A stretch of 64,000 bases of DNA, from contig OX104130.1 in NCBI GenBank assembly GCA_944470555.2, positions 57,631,491 to 57,695,490 on the forward strand. The letters are read 5' to 3'. Made by a program: the position numbers and the translations under genes. The DNA is from Heterobilharzia americana (taxonomy: Eukaryota > Platyhelminthes > Trematoda > Strigeidida > Schistosomatidae). Shown here piece after piece: positions 1-10,389 of this stretch (position 1 is its first letter; every line of letters starts with the position of its first letter). The notes beneath the pieces are model-generated. The model saw nothing but the letters and a program-made list of their open reading frames with translations. It was not told the origin of the DNA and did no database searches.

Positions 1-84
1 ATCATTTTATATTCTTCTCCTTTTCTCCATAGGTTTCTCTAGACTTTTGACTGAATGTTCGTTTCTTTGACTTCTGTTTCGTTA

Positions 85-172
85 GCTTGTATCCTGACGT
101 TCTGGAGTGAGGTATGGCGACTTGGAGTATTATGTAATAGTGCCAGGTACCCTGTTAATATTGACTGAAAAC
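85..172 (+). repeat. LINE/SINE 3' tail repeat, copy 1
   Basis: A short tract of the pattern 'gtgaggtatggcgacttgga...gtaatagtgccaggt...ttaatattgactga' that recurs, diverged, near 3.6, 7.6, 19.15, 53.3, 54.65, 56.0 and 59.45 kb. At 7.6 and 59.45 kb it directly follows the end of a LINE reverse-transcriptase ORF, so it is read as the 3' UTR end of that LINE family. No coding content. Confidence 0.55.
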
Positions 173-240
173 TCAATAGTGTGACTACAGGTCAAAAGAA
201 ATGAGCATCCCTCTAGATAAACAATCTTAATAGGGTTATG

Positions 241-330
241 TCTCATTGGTTCTGTGAGTTGACTTTCAACCAGTGAACTATGCGTTCCAACACCAATCTG
301 CCTACCAAGGTTAAGGCAGTCAGGGGTATC
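241..330 (+). repeat. degenerate tRNA-derived SINE head
   Basis: Contains a box-A-like 'tctcattggttctgtgagtt' and a damaged box-B-like 'gcgttccaacacc' followed by 'ctgcctaccaagg'. It resembles the better-preserved copy at 18.88 kb, which has 'ggctcattggtgtaggtag' and 'gggttcgaacacc'. Short and eroded; not a functional tRNA. Confidence 0.4.
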
Positions 331-1373
331 AATAGCCCTCACACAAGAGGGGTGGCATACTGCCACTGTATGAAAGGGCACAAGGTTGCCAAAAAGATTT
401 CGATTCTATTCGACTTTGATAGAGTTCATGATTCCAAATTTAGTCATGCTTTAACGCTTTGGTGACCTGAATAAGCTGCTAAGAAATATCACGATTTCCT
501 AAAAGGCAGTCTTCATTATACCATTTAAAATGTTTCCAGCTGTGCAAAATTTCTAATTTGGTCCCACAAACCAACAGCCTAAATAATGCATCCCCAATGA
601 CTTTCAGTAAAACATAAGAATAAACGTGAATTGTTGCACTGATTTTTATGACTTTTTATTGGTTGTTATACGAATGGAACGAGTATGTAGAATCTGTGTT
701 TGTGTGATTGCCTATTGTGGAATTACAAACTGTATAGATTGAGTTAAATTTCGGATCATACCGAAACCATGATCTTATGTGCTTGACCTCATGGATAATA
801 CATGTTACTTGGTAGATTAAACTTTCACACAGATGCATTGATAATATCCTCTTACCAATAAAATGTTCGAAAGTGAGTTCATAGGCTTGAATTTCAGCCT
901 TGCCAAAGAAGTGTTGAAAATCCTACCTAGAAAAAACGTGGTCCATTGCCTTTCTTATTACAATATCAATTATTGGGTTTCAGGTTCAGGTCATCCTCGA
1001 TCTTCTTCCACCTTGACAACCGTTTAGTATCGCAAGTCTTCACACTATAAATGTAGACTGCTAAATGAACCTATACATGATTAACTTCACTACAGTAAAC
1101 TAGCCCAGTGAACCACATACCCGGATGAATCATTGTGTTTAGTTTCACTAAAATCTCTTATAATAAGCTGAATACTCACAGCTTGGAATGTCTACACTAA
1201 GCATTTTCTTAAAATAATACAAGAGAATAATTACGCGACTTAGCATGTTAGTGTCTGAAATACAGATAACAGACAGATGAGTCTTTTTGAACTGAACAAA
1301 TTACATAATGCAGAAGTATAGATGTCAGATGTTTTGTTTTACACGAAATGTTCTTTAGTTCGTCATTAAATCC

Positions 1374-1375
<2 letters not shown>
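331..1375. other. no gene recognised
   Basis: AT-rich sequence downstream, in transcript direction, of the last visible SLC35C1 exon. I looked on the minus strand for the missing C-terminal transporter exons, which should carry a conserved 'THNVSGT'-like segment, and did not find them. They are probably to the left of position 1. Confidence 0.4.

Positions 1376-1450
<75 letters not shown>
1376..1450. repeat. (TA)n microsatellite, about 37 units
   Basis: Uninterrupted alternating T/A of 75 nt. On the minus strand it begins about 11 nt after the 5' splice site that ends SLC35C1 exon 6 (GT at 1461-1460). Confidence 0.97.
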
Positions 1451-1452
<2 letters not shown>

Positions 1453-1461
1453 TTTGCCTAC

Positions 1462-1672
1462 CTGGTATTAGAGATCTGCTCCTTAATCGGTTGATACTCC
1501 ATAATACCAATGATAGGAATCGACAAAAATATAGAATTCAGATTATTGTAAAATGTAAGTCTCCATACGCTTCCCTCAACCTTTGGTAAACACTTCGCTG
1601 TATAAATTGAATTCAATGCACAAGTAACACTGGATGCGATACCGAATATTAGGCCAATCCAACTTAACGAAC
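1462..1672 (-). CDS. SLC35C1: SLC35C1 exon 6
   Basis: Starts after 'ttcag' in phase 1 and ends before 'gtaggc' in phase 2. It encodes '[11 protein letters not shown]', '[16 protein letters not shown]' and 'VWRLTFYNN', the best-conserved part of the transporter in this window. The last codons read 'QISNT(R)'. The donor is followed almost at once by a long (TA)n tract. Confidence 0.9.
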
Positions 1673-4600
1673 CTGAAGATGAATTATAAACATGGTAATG
1701 GTAGTAATTGTGATGATACTGGTGTGTGTACTCCCACAGATAATAATAAGCTTTATGTGAAACAGGGAAACAAGTACCAAAACTGTAACCCAAATATCTG
1801 CATTAGTCTTACAGATTGAGATGAATATTGTATTGTTTTGTTTCAAGCTTATAAAGATGCACACGGTCCTGCACCTTTCAGAAGCCCTCAGTCAGTTACA
1901 ACTTTGTGAAAAGATTACTACCATCCTAGCTGGTTGGTCATACTCTTACTCACTAACGGGTACACGTTAGCGTTTAGAATAAGTGCAACGACAAAGCTTT
2001 TAAACAAATTCGGTGAATTGACTAACAAGATAATGCTAGTAACTGTGGCCAAGTTTTAAGGTGTTTGCTATTTTCGTTACTTTAGTACTATTCTGTCAAC
2101 AGCAATGTCACGGGAAATATGGCTTTGTTGATGCATTTTTAAGAATCCAAAGACTGCTCAGATGTGCTGCAGTAAATAACGAAACTGGCCTTGCATTTGT
2201 ATTTACGTTACACAACACATATCTATAACCATTAATTTTAAAATATAAACTGAAGTAATCTATTGGTGATCTGCAGTTACGAATCATTCCAATGAAATGA
2301 CAATTAGAATACGTTCCGTAGAATAAATAACTACTGGAAACAATTAAAGATAAAGTAAACGTGAACAGAAAGACAAGAGATTTGCAATTTGATAACTTCA
2401 GTTGCCCTATTTTTGAGACATTGAAGGTAACTGATAATTCCAGTCTATACCAAAAATGCATCCAATCACTTGATGAGTGAGTTTCGGTGAACTGAACACT
2501 AGATGTTACGCAACGATAACAAATTATTGCACAGATACTTCCAAAGTTGTTGAAAGTATGTCCGATCTAAATGTCCATGTCTGAAGTTAGGCACAGCGTT
2601 GCATGGTTAAGAAAATAACAACTACTTCATTTCGTACATCGACCCTAAACTTGAAGTTTTGTATTACTGACTAGACTTTTTCCAAAGTAGGATTTACATA
2701 TCATAAAATAAGAATTGTGAGATTACCTAATCCCAACAATAAACAAAGATTTACGCATATAAGAAGATAAGGTAAATTTACCTAAGTTGCCTTCAATAAT
2801 TACTCCAGCACTATATCCGACAATAATGACAGCACAACAAACCAATGCCTTAGCTGAAGTCTTCGTATTCAAAAGCACATAGGTAAAGACCTATAGAAAA
2901 GAAATAATAAAGCTAATTGTCATGAATGAATTCTGGCTTAGTGCTGAAAGATGAATTTAGATAATATTTTTTTAACCATTCAAGTTGTGTATCCATGACA
3001 TTTTTATCATGCCAACGGCTAGAAATCTAGATCGCTTATTCGACCAACAACGACCTAAATATTCACGTAAACAAAGAATCCAGTAATCCATCGATACAGG
3101 TGGCGTAAAAACTGAAGAAAAGGAATTTATTTAAACCAACTGAAGCACGTTCTTATAGCATCCACATTCATTAACACTAAGTGGATTCTCCAAAGCCTAA
3201 ATACTATGTAAGGTATAGAAGGCAAATAAATCGTTTACATAACAAAGAAGACAAGTAGGAAAGGTACATGAAATAGTGTATCGAAAGTAGCTTGCGAATA
3301 AAAGTCGGTTACATATGCTTTATCCAATTCACGACAGCGTAAATTAAACAATGAATTGACCATATATAGACAGATGTTAACATAGGCAGATAGACAGTAA
3401 GAATCAGTACCTGAAGGGTCTTGGTGACGGCTGCAAATCTTTCACAATGGCGCAGATGTACTCAGTCCTTGACGTCTACTGAAGCTTATATATTCGTACT
3501 AATCTTTACCTTCAAATTGTTTATTCTCTCACATAACTTTATCTACTTTGATGTCACTTTTTCAATCCACTCGTTCTTTGTGTACTATTGTGAAGTGTAG
3601 CAACTTGAGTCAATGCACTTTTATGCGAGGTTGTACACTGATTCTTTCAGTCAGTCAGTCCTCACGACGAATAAAACAAAAAAAAACATACGATTCGTGA
3701 CTATTTGACGTCCATCTGTTTGGTATTTTGTACAGAATAACAAAACACATTGTAACGGCAACAATAATCACAAAACAGGTTGAAAAATAGCAGCGCATAT
3801 TTCGAAAGCGGATAAAAGTACTGAGGCTATGGGTAAATTCGCAGTTTGAGTTGAATTCTAAACGCGACAGTCATGACAGAAATTTCAGTACGCACTCTAA
3901 GAAGGTAAACAAACCTCAACGAGTCATTTCCAAAACCAATAGGTAACTATGTTGCTAATCAATACGTTTATTAAAAAAGATTTTTATGACCTATAATCGG
4001 TTCAATTTGTAGTAGTAGATACTGCCAAATGGAAGTGATTTCTAACCCAAACTTTTTGTCAAGAATAACGATTGGCATAGTAAGCTAAACCAATATTTGA
4101 AAGAACTATGCAGATCTTCCTCTTTTCAAAGCGTCAAGGTTATTTGCACATCACATAACACATAATCGCAGGAAACATAAAAATTGATTATCAATGCAAT
4201 TAAAATAGATAGGTGAATGGATACAATTTTGAACTAATAACCGGCAATATATAAATCACTTACGACATTGAAAATTGTAGTAATGATCGCGCCAAAAAGT
4301 AAAACGAAACACTCAAATACTTCAAGCACAAATTATTGGAACTGACCATTGCAACAAATATAATGGACAGTGGTAAAACCTATGAAGTAATCAATTCATT
4401 ATAGAAAATATAACCTACTTCAATCGAAGTCCTGATGGAAAAGTTTAACTGTGGGAACTTTACACGACTAGGTAACAACAGAGCTGCATAAGATGCAAAA
4501 TAACATAGGAGCGCTGTAACTGCGCATTGAAACCATGTAATAAATAATGGTGCCTCAAGCTAATAAAAATATGTTTTTGTTTAGTAATTCATTATTTCAG

Positions 4601-4792
4601 AAACAAACACTAACCGACACAGATGTATCACTCAGTAACCATTTATTGATAAATACCAATGAGATAGAAATAAACCTTATATGAGAGAAAATTAACGAAC
4701 TGATTAAAATGGTAAAATACGCCTTACCAGTAAGCGGAAACAACGATAATAATTTTCATAACCATTTCTTTATTTCGTCTTGGTAAGTACAT
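1462..4792 (-). CDS. SLC35C1: GDP-fucose transporter, SLC35C1 family (partial; C-terminal exons not in window)
   Basis: Nucleotide-sugar antiporter that brings GDP-fucose into the Golgi lumen for fucosylation (family knowledge). Six exons assembled by eye: 4728-4792, 4615-4675, 4419-4559, 4264-4379, 2782-2890 and 1462-1672. All have GT/AG borders and agreeing phases, provided one missing base in exon 4 is allowed for. The reading starts [15 protein letters not shown] and gives about 234 residues. Conserved family segments include '[12 protein letters not shown]', 'VLPLSIIF', 'NNLCLKY', 'TTIFNV', '[11 protein letters not shown]' and '[12 protein letters not shown]'. The human protein has 364 residues, so roughly a third at the C terminus is missing. 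The first three introns are only 52, 55 and 39 nt, the later ones 1,373 and 1,109 nt. The start ATG is the first in frame after a TAG, and an AG acceptor abuts it. NAA38 lies 152 nt upstream on the same strand, suggesting joint transcription. Confidence 0.88.
1673..2781 (-). other. SLC35C1 intron 5
   Basis: A 1,109 nt intron between exon 5 (donor 'gtaaat') and exon 6 (acceptor 'ttcag'). AT-rich; I see no gene, RNA or repeat that I can name in it. Confidence 0.75.
2782..2890 (-). CDS. SLC35C1: SLC35C1 exon 5
   Basis: 109 nt, bounded by 'ctatag' and 'gtaaat'. It encodes 36 residues starting '[16 protein letters not shown]' and ending 'GVIIEGNL', aligning with the TM-rich segment that precedes 'GTLSWLG' in animal orthologues. 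Enters in phase 0, leaves in phase 1. Confidence 0.88.
2891..4263 (-). other. SLC35C1 intron 4 with an eroded LINE tail
   Basis: 1,373 nt intron. Between about 3,445 and 3,665 on the plus strand, 'tggcgcagatgtactca' and a diverged 'gaagtgtagcaacttgagtc...' resemble the end of the LINE RT and the 3' tail seen at 59.27-59.49 kb. The rest shows nothing I can name. Confidence 0.5.
4264..4379 (-). CDS. SLC35C1: SLC35C1 exon 4, with apparent 1-nt deletion
   Basis: Bounded by 'ttcatag' and 'gtaagtg'. The first part reads 'VLPLSIIF...[13 protein letters not shown]...ARSL' in one frame and the end reads 'TTIFNV' in another. The switch falls at 'tcattactaca' (RNA sense), where orthologues need one more base between the leucine and threonine codons. 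The observed 116 nt would become 117 (39 codons), which also restores phase 0 at both ends. Either an assembly error or a real frameshift. Confidence 0.82.
4419..4559 (-). CDS. SLC35C1: SLC35C1 exon 3
   Basis: 141 nt, 47 codons, phase 0 at both ends; acceptor 'ttattag', donor 'gtaggt'. It encodes '[20 protein letters not shown]' and ends 'SIRTSIE'. Orthologues carry a 'TPIF(V)TFYQC..TTLLC' segment at this point. A 39 nt intron separates it from exon 4. Confidence 0.9.
4615..4675 (-). CDS. SLC35C1: SLC35C1 exon 2
   Basis: 61 nt between acceptor 'atataag' and donor 'gttagt'. The first base completes the Trp codon split with exon 1. It then reads '[20 protein letters not shown]', matching the first transmembrane segment and the conserved 'NK.LL' of the family. 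Confidence 0.88.
4728..4792 (-). CDS. SLC35C1: SLC35C1 exon 1
   Basis: 65 coding nt beginning ATG at 4792-4790 and reading '[20 protein letters not shown]', followed by Tyr and a split Trp codon. Donor 'gtaagg'. The frame is open upstream to a TAG, but no earlier ATG exists in it. 'gggttcag' sits immediately before the ATG, so the ATG is the first coding triplet after a possible acceptor. Confidence 0.85.
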
Positions 4793-4806
4793 CTGAACCC
4801 AACGTA
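4793..4806 (-). promoter_or_regulatory. candidate trans- or cis-splice acceptor before SLC35C1
   Basis: RNA-sense 'tacgttgggttcag' ends in AG exactly one base before the SLC35C1 ATG. It lies about 140 nt after the upstream gene's poly(A) signal. In flatworm operons a spliced-leader acceptor occupies this place. The preceding tract is only modestly pyrimidine-rich, so this is an inference from position. Confidence 0.45.
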
Positions 4807-4933
4807 TATTACAAACGTTCTAATTATTAAATCTGCATAACATTCGCCTTCGCCCACTGATAAGAGAAAAGAATATGGTAAATTACATAAAACGAAAACA
4901 AGAACAAAGAAGAAATTGACTCGATAAGACTGT

Positions 4934-4939
4934 TTTATT
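4934..4939 (-). terminator. AATAAA polyadenylation signal of NAA38
   Basis: The minus strand reads AATAAA five nucleotides after the NAA38 stop codon and 141 nt before the SLC35C1 ATG. A 3' UTR this short suits the tight spacing of the two genes. Confidence 0.6.
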
Positions 4940-4944
4940 TTAAT

Positions 4945-5229
4945 TTAATTTGTTAGCAAACTACTCGAACATTCAACTTTGGTTATGTGCTGTCCAGGGA
5001 TGACAACAGTAGAAAAATTTCTTTCTAAATTATCAAATAATGAATCAGAAGGCGCTGGATATTCTGTGCAAGAACCCATTACAATATTTCCGACATTATC
5101 AGTGCACCAAAAGCCTCCGATATATTTCCGACCATCTGATACATGAACTATTATTTGTTGATCACACAAATGCTTCAAGAACGCCTTGGCTTCTACTTTT
5201 GATTTGAATGAAGACTCACCGAAAATCAT
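4945..5229 (-). CDS. NAA38: N-alpha-acetyltransferase 38, NatC auxiliary subunit (LSM-domain protein)
   Basis: Single-exon ORF of 94 residues with an LSM fold. NAA38 (LSMD1) is the small auxiliary subunit of NatC, which acetylates N-terminal Met-hydrophobic proteins (family knowledge). Residues about 21-60 carry 'CDQQIIVHVSDGRKYIGGF', then 'CTDN..NIVMGS', equivalent to the Sm1 strand pattern 'DGR..G.F.CTD...N.ILG' of orthologues. 'VIPGQHITKVEC' near the C terminus matches the Sm2 'MVPGHHIVSIEV' block. The human protein (125 residues) has an extra disordered N terminus. The ATG at 5229 is the first in frame after a TAA, and an acceptor-like 'ccctaatttag' ends 4 nt upstream of it. SLC35C1 follows 152 nt downstream on the same strand. 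An upstream exon encoding a longer N terminus cannot be excluded. Confidence 0.85.
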   Translation of the reverse strand: MIFGESSFKSKVEAKAFLKHLCDQQIIVHVSDGRKYIGGFWCTDNVGNIVMGSCTEYPAPSDSLFDNLERNFSTVVIPGQHITKVECSSSLLTN

Positions 5230-7244
5230 GAAGCTAAATTAGGGCAGAAAACATTTAAAATTTCCAAGCATTCTAATGAAAAATACTTAAATTATAATAG
5301 GTTCGGAAATCGATCAAAATCTAGATAATTGCAGTAGAAGTGGGAAATAAAGACAGGAATTCACTGACGACATAGTAACTATATGCGAATGTCCATGTTA
5401 CTTGTAAACTATAATTCAGTGAGTAATGATTTTGACACAAGAACCACCTAATTCAAATGAAACTACAACATTTTGTGTCTAGTATACAACATAAAATTTG
5501 ATGTTCACTGTTAGGCCATTTAAAGATAAGCTGCCTCTTGTGATTCCACAATATTTAGAGGGTGTATTTTCAGCTATTCCTCAGTAATTCCTTTGCTTTA
5601 TCGCTTTCCATGATTTTCACAGCATTTCAGGCGGATCTTATACGCTATCTGAAATAGTCACAGTTAAAAGACATACATATCAGGTTGTGATTTAAAATGG
5701 CATGTCAGGTACTGAGAGAAGGGTGCTAAAGTTTAGTCGCAGAATATAAAATCTTGTCCCCTGTCCGAACTAACTACGATTACGACTAAGACAAGAAAAT
5801 GACGACTAACGAAGCTACTAGCAGCTATAGCAATCAACAACAATCGACCAAAAATACATAGCACAGCATTTCTTATGGTGTTTATAAAAATATCTATCCA
5901 GATACATTAAGGAACTTGACCACTGATAGATTGATTTTTATCGCCTTGAAAATCTAGTTTAAATCAACCTAACAATAAATAAATGCATTTTCTAATAATA
6001 AAACAGTATTAACTACTAGGTAGTAACTATTTCGGGAAACCATTGTGTTTCCAGAAAGAAACAATCTTTATTTGAGGACTCGAAACAGTGTCTTCAAAAT
6101 GCCAAACCAGCACCCTATCAAGAAAAAAATAGACCGAATTGATTTATTATCTTGAACATGAGTGCTCCACTTTAAACTGCCACCCTGTGCAACATTGCAG
6201 TAAGACGAAGTAGACAGAAAAGAATGATACTGAAGTGGATGAGTGTATGAGAAGAGAATAAATAAACGAAGGTTAACAAAATGTTCAGAAATTTGAAAAC
6301 TATACGCAGTGAGTAATTCTGAACCATCCTGGTGGATGTCAGCAAGGATCTCCAATCATCTATAACCATCTAAAGGACCTCATCCACGTAACCCACACTT
6401 ATCTACGCAGCTCAAACTGAAAAATTTAACTCCTATCTTCTAACCAGGTAAGAATTCAAATTACCACCAAAAGCTGCTGATTTGAACCCAACCGCCACCT
6501 AAATTCCCTTCTAATCTCCATCAACAACCCTGAATTTCTCCGAAAAATCTGCAACCATACGCCAATAAGGTAGTTAATTCATGTTTTATTATTACAATTG
6601 TAGAATAAATAGAATCATAAGAACGAGTGATAAAAATTTGATAAGTGAGGATACAATGTATTCTAGAAAAAAGGTACAATCGCAATTTCAGGGTGATAAA
6701 ATTTAATAGGACAGAAATCAGTTTTTATTACACCTTCACAGCAAATCAAGTATTTAGCAAGTAAACCACAAATGATTAAATAGCAACAGAAATAGCTGTA
6801 GAGTACTGAGCACTAACCGACTGAATTAGAAATGCAGTCGGTCAGCTAAGTTAAACGAACTACAATAGACCTGGCATGTGAAAAATGTGTAGAGATCACA
6901 GACAATGCACTCAATAGAAGCATAGTCAGGTAGAATCTAAATCACGCATAAATCGAAAACAAATGGTCCACAAGACAATATATTCATTTTGTTTGATAAT
7001 TCCAACGATAAATGATGAGACGAAAACTGAGGAACATCATAACTAACAGCTTTAAAAGTTTTTACGAACAACCAAACACTGATGATTTACACTGGTGAAC
7101 TAACAACTACTGGACAAAAAATGATCTCCGAAATGCTAACACAAAATCACACACAAAGGCTGTGGTACTCACCGGATAAAAATAGAGAACCCTGCACTTT
7201 ACACTGTTACACCTGCCCAGCCACCATCTACCTCATCCTGCAAT
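5230..7244. other. intergenic, nothing recognised
   Basis: AT-rich sequence upstream of NAA38. Open frames here (for example minus 6,068-6,369) are short, overlap each other and show no recognisable domain. A promoter for the NAA38-SLC35C1 unit should lie here, but I cannot point to a specific element. Confidence 0.5.
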
Positions 7245-7625
7245 GTTAGCTGAAGTAGGTTCAGGTTGGAAAAAGCTTAAGGGCAGTCAGACTAAAACAT
7301 AGCATGATTGCATAAAGTCTTTGACTGATGGTCAGAGCCGGCCGTGTACGGAAATGTAGATTTACCGGTTGGCGTCCATGTGACAACAGAAACTAGTGTT
7401 TGAAGACTAGGTGATATGGCTCAGAACCAATCTTTGGTGCATATGCATTCACACATTGTCCTCATCTTAATCGTTATAACCTATATTTTACTACTTGTTA
7501 CTACTTTTGACCGATTCTCCAGTTCTTTATTTTCCACGTTAACGTCTACCCTCGTGATGTTCTGATACGAGATATGGAATATTGGACCGTTATATAGTAA
7601 TGTCTGGTCCTGTTATTGATGAGGA
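7245..7625 (+). mobile_element. 3' end of an RTE-like LINE, decayed
   Basis: Runs parallel to 59,070-59,495: 'gaagtaggttcaggttggaa', 'aaaacatagcatgattgcat', 'ctaggtgatatggctcagaa', 'catatgcattcacacattgt', followed by the 3' tail repeat at about 7,550-7,625. It encodes the terminal part of the RT ORF in broken frames. Truncated at the 5' side. Confidence 0.75.
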
Positions 7626-8689
7626 TTAGAAAGAAAGCGTGTGAGCGGGCACACGGGGCACACAAACATAAACACCTGCGATATTGATGGGTCTCACATA
7701 ACCTCAGTATTGACACACAATTACCCAGGAGTCACAGTAAGTCATGAGTTGGAGACCATAGTGCACTGTCGACTGGTGGCAGCACGCGGTTTTAGGACAC
7801 GGCAATACACGTTAAGTTCACAAAAATGTGGTGGTATGTTCACCACCTTATACACATCAGTGGTTAGGTTTAAACTAGAAAACTGTACACATGCGACATA
7901 TACCTGCCCGAAAAGTGACTCAGACCTGGAAAGAATTCAGAAGGTTGGCCACTTTTATGAGTCCTGCGATGGCTGACCGGACCTACAAAGATCGACCTAA
8001 GGAGCTAAACCTTTTTTATCGTATTGCAGAAAGAGGGGAGATCCAGTCCTGCTATACAGGATTGTAAGAAATAACTTCAAACCTGACCTTTCTTTTCTTT
8101 TCCCTCCCACCAGGTCAGAATACCTCGGAGGACGCAGTAGAAGTATAAAACCAAAAAGGTGAACGTCGTCTCTGTAAGGAACTAGTTTTTGCATCGAGTA
8201 ATCAATATCTGGAACTGACTCCATGAAGAAGCAGTTTTCCCGTTATCAACTGACCTGTTCAAAATAGGGCTGGACAAACACATGTGTCAAACAGAAAAAG
8301 ATTACTACAAAGTCGCAGCCCTTTATCCTCAAACTAAAAATTTGAATATGATATTTGAGTGTATATTCATTACAGAGTAGATCCTAAAAAAGAATTTGGC
8401 ATAAAGAGGCAGCCCCTAGTGATATAAAGGAACTGTAGGCAAGGAATCCGGTTCCGATGGAGTGAAAACTATTACATTTCTCGCTTCACCGACAAAAATA
8501 TCACTGCAAATGTTACTGCCAAAGCAGTTGTACCGAAGATGGATACGCAGTACAAGCTACGAGGAAACAATAGGGGACCATGCAAAAGAAATTGGACCAC
8601 AGAGAGTCATCAGGTGTTGGACACTCTCACAAACAAGTGGTCAGAAACAGTTTGTCATTATGCACATCATTTCTCTAAAGCTTTAGAGC
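7626..8689. other. no gene recognised
   Basis: Includes an open frame of 111 codons (plus 7,641-7,976) and several shorter ones. None has a domain I recognise, and splice-site context is not persuasive. Probably decayed repeat sequence. Confidence 0.4.
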
Positions 8690-8769
8690 GACCACTTACG
8701 TCAGCAAAGGCAAAACAATAGGGAAATACCGATAAATACATGTAATTTTTAACGGTTGTTTCGTGTGCT

Positions 8770-9430
8770 CTGAGCTTTGATATTTAGGCGTGAACGTTTC
8801 ATCACAAGGCTTGGTGATATCTGCGTAAAGAAGCGAAGTATAATCGAACGTTACACGAATGTCTAGGTAGTGTATTTGTTGACCCTGGACGTAATCCAGT
8901 TGTAAAGGGAAGAAATTTTTTATCACTCTGACCTCTTTGACCTTAAATTTCCTTTAGTCACGTCACTCGATATTCTCTGTTGTTTGTTGTTGACACACTA
9001 CACATCATTATTGATTTGTCCGATAAATTTGCCCTTGGTTAATGAGTGACTGTTTTCTTCCTAAGTAGACTGTAGATTGGGTCTATGTCCAGTATGTTGA
9101 TTGACATTTCGTTTGAATGCCATGCTTCTAGAAATTCTCTTGAAGTTTTGGAACCTGCTTTTGGAAGATTCCCATTTTCTACCAGTCAAATTTGCGACCG
9201 TGATTGTCTGAAGGCATTGCAGACAATGAAGGAATCTAAAGATCAAAGAGGTCAGTGTGATAAAAAAAATTCATTCATAACGTACAATTGGATTACACCC
9301 AGGGTCAACAAAAACAATTCTAAAGGTTCGTGTAACGCTGACTATACTTCACCTTTTTCATGAAGTTAATGCTGAAGATGTAACCAAGCCTAGTGATGAA
9401 ACATTCAAGACATCAAAGCTCAGAGAAAAC
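8770..9430. repeat. inverted repeat with about 100-nt arms
   Basis: The reverse complement of about 8,772-8,862 resembles plus 9,332-9,425. Both arms read 'gtgtaacg...gactatacttc', then 'accaagcctwgtgatgaaac' and 'caaagctcagag'. The arms are diverged by small indels. Their translations share a 'TKP.DETF..' pattern, so they are probably oppositely oriented ends of one retroelement family. Confidence 0.6.
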
Positions 9431-9460
9431 CAAAACACTATCATTCCCATCCTGAGCTAC

Positions 9461-10389
9461 AAATCTTCTCCACGATGTAATTTTATTTTTTTTCCTTGTT
9501 CATCCTTATATGTACCACTGCATTCCCCCTTCTATTTTCCGTCTGGGTAGACCTGTAAGCGGAAAAACGTAGAATACTAAAGTATATTCGGTGGTTCAAG
9601 TCAGTGGATTAACATAGCCACGGAGTAAAATTGAAAAAAATTTCATAAAATAATGAATATATTGGTAAACCTAATGTGACACGAGCTCAAATACCACCGT
9701 TGCACTAACTACCAGACTTAAATGAGTGCCAGTCACCTAACGCAATTCTAACCTTCAAAATACTATATCCAAATTCGCGCGAGTGAGATAAAGCGTTAAG
9801 TGTCCTGATTAGTTAGTGCGATACAGCCCTCAAGAAAGTCAAGGTGCTGCTTTCTAGTCTTGTTAATCTTAACGGCGTGCGCTTTCCAAGGTGGTTTCTC
9901 ACAAAATATAGAAGACTGACAGGTTATCTCAGTAGCTGTCACGGTGGCCTTTAAAGTCACCCCTAACGCCCGGGGGTGATTCTGAAGGGCACCTTAGCAA
10001 CAAGTGAAATAAACAATTAAAAATCTTGATTTTATGAAAATCTGTCCTCCCAGCCAAAGGACAGAAATCTCACTGTCTGTTCCGGTCGTTGCTAGGGTGG
10101 CTTCCAAAGTCACTCAACAGCCTCGTACCGTTTAAGCGTAAGTATATCTTATGTGCTTACTGAGTCATCAGCTCATATTTTTCTCTTCTTTTTTTCCCCT
10201 CCAGATTCTCACCACCAAATTTCCCCTGCCTCTTGCAGCCACGTGCCATCTATGCGCAGGCTAGACGAATCCTCATCAACAGCTGGTCGTTACGTTAACC
10301 TCTAGGTTTGGTTCTCATGCTGTATATATGTCACAGTCTGTACCGACGAAGCAGCACCAAAGTGTTCACCAGGTCGAATGTTATATCAG
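9461..10389. other. no gene recognised
   Basis: Contains GC-richer patches such as 'aaagtcacccctaacgcccg' near 9,955 and 'aaagtcactcaacagcctcg' near 10,110. These look like two diverged copies of one motif, about 155 nt apart. No ORF of note. Confidence 0.35.
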
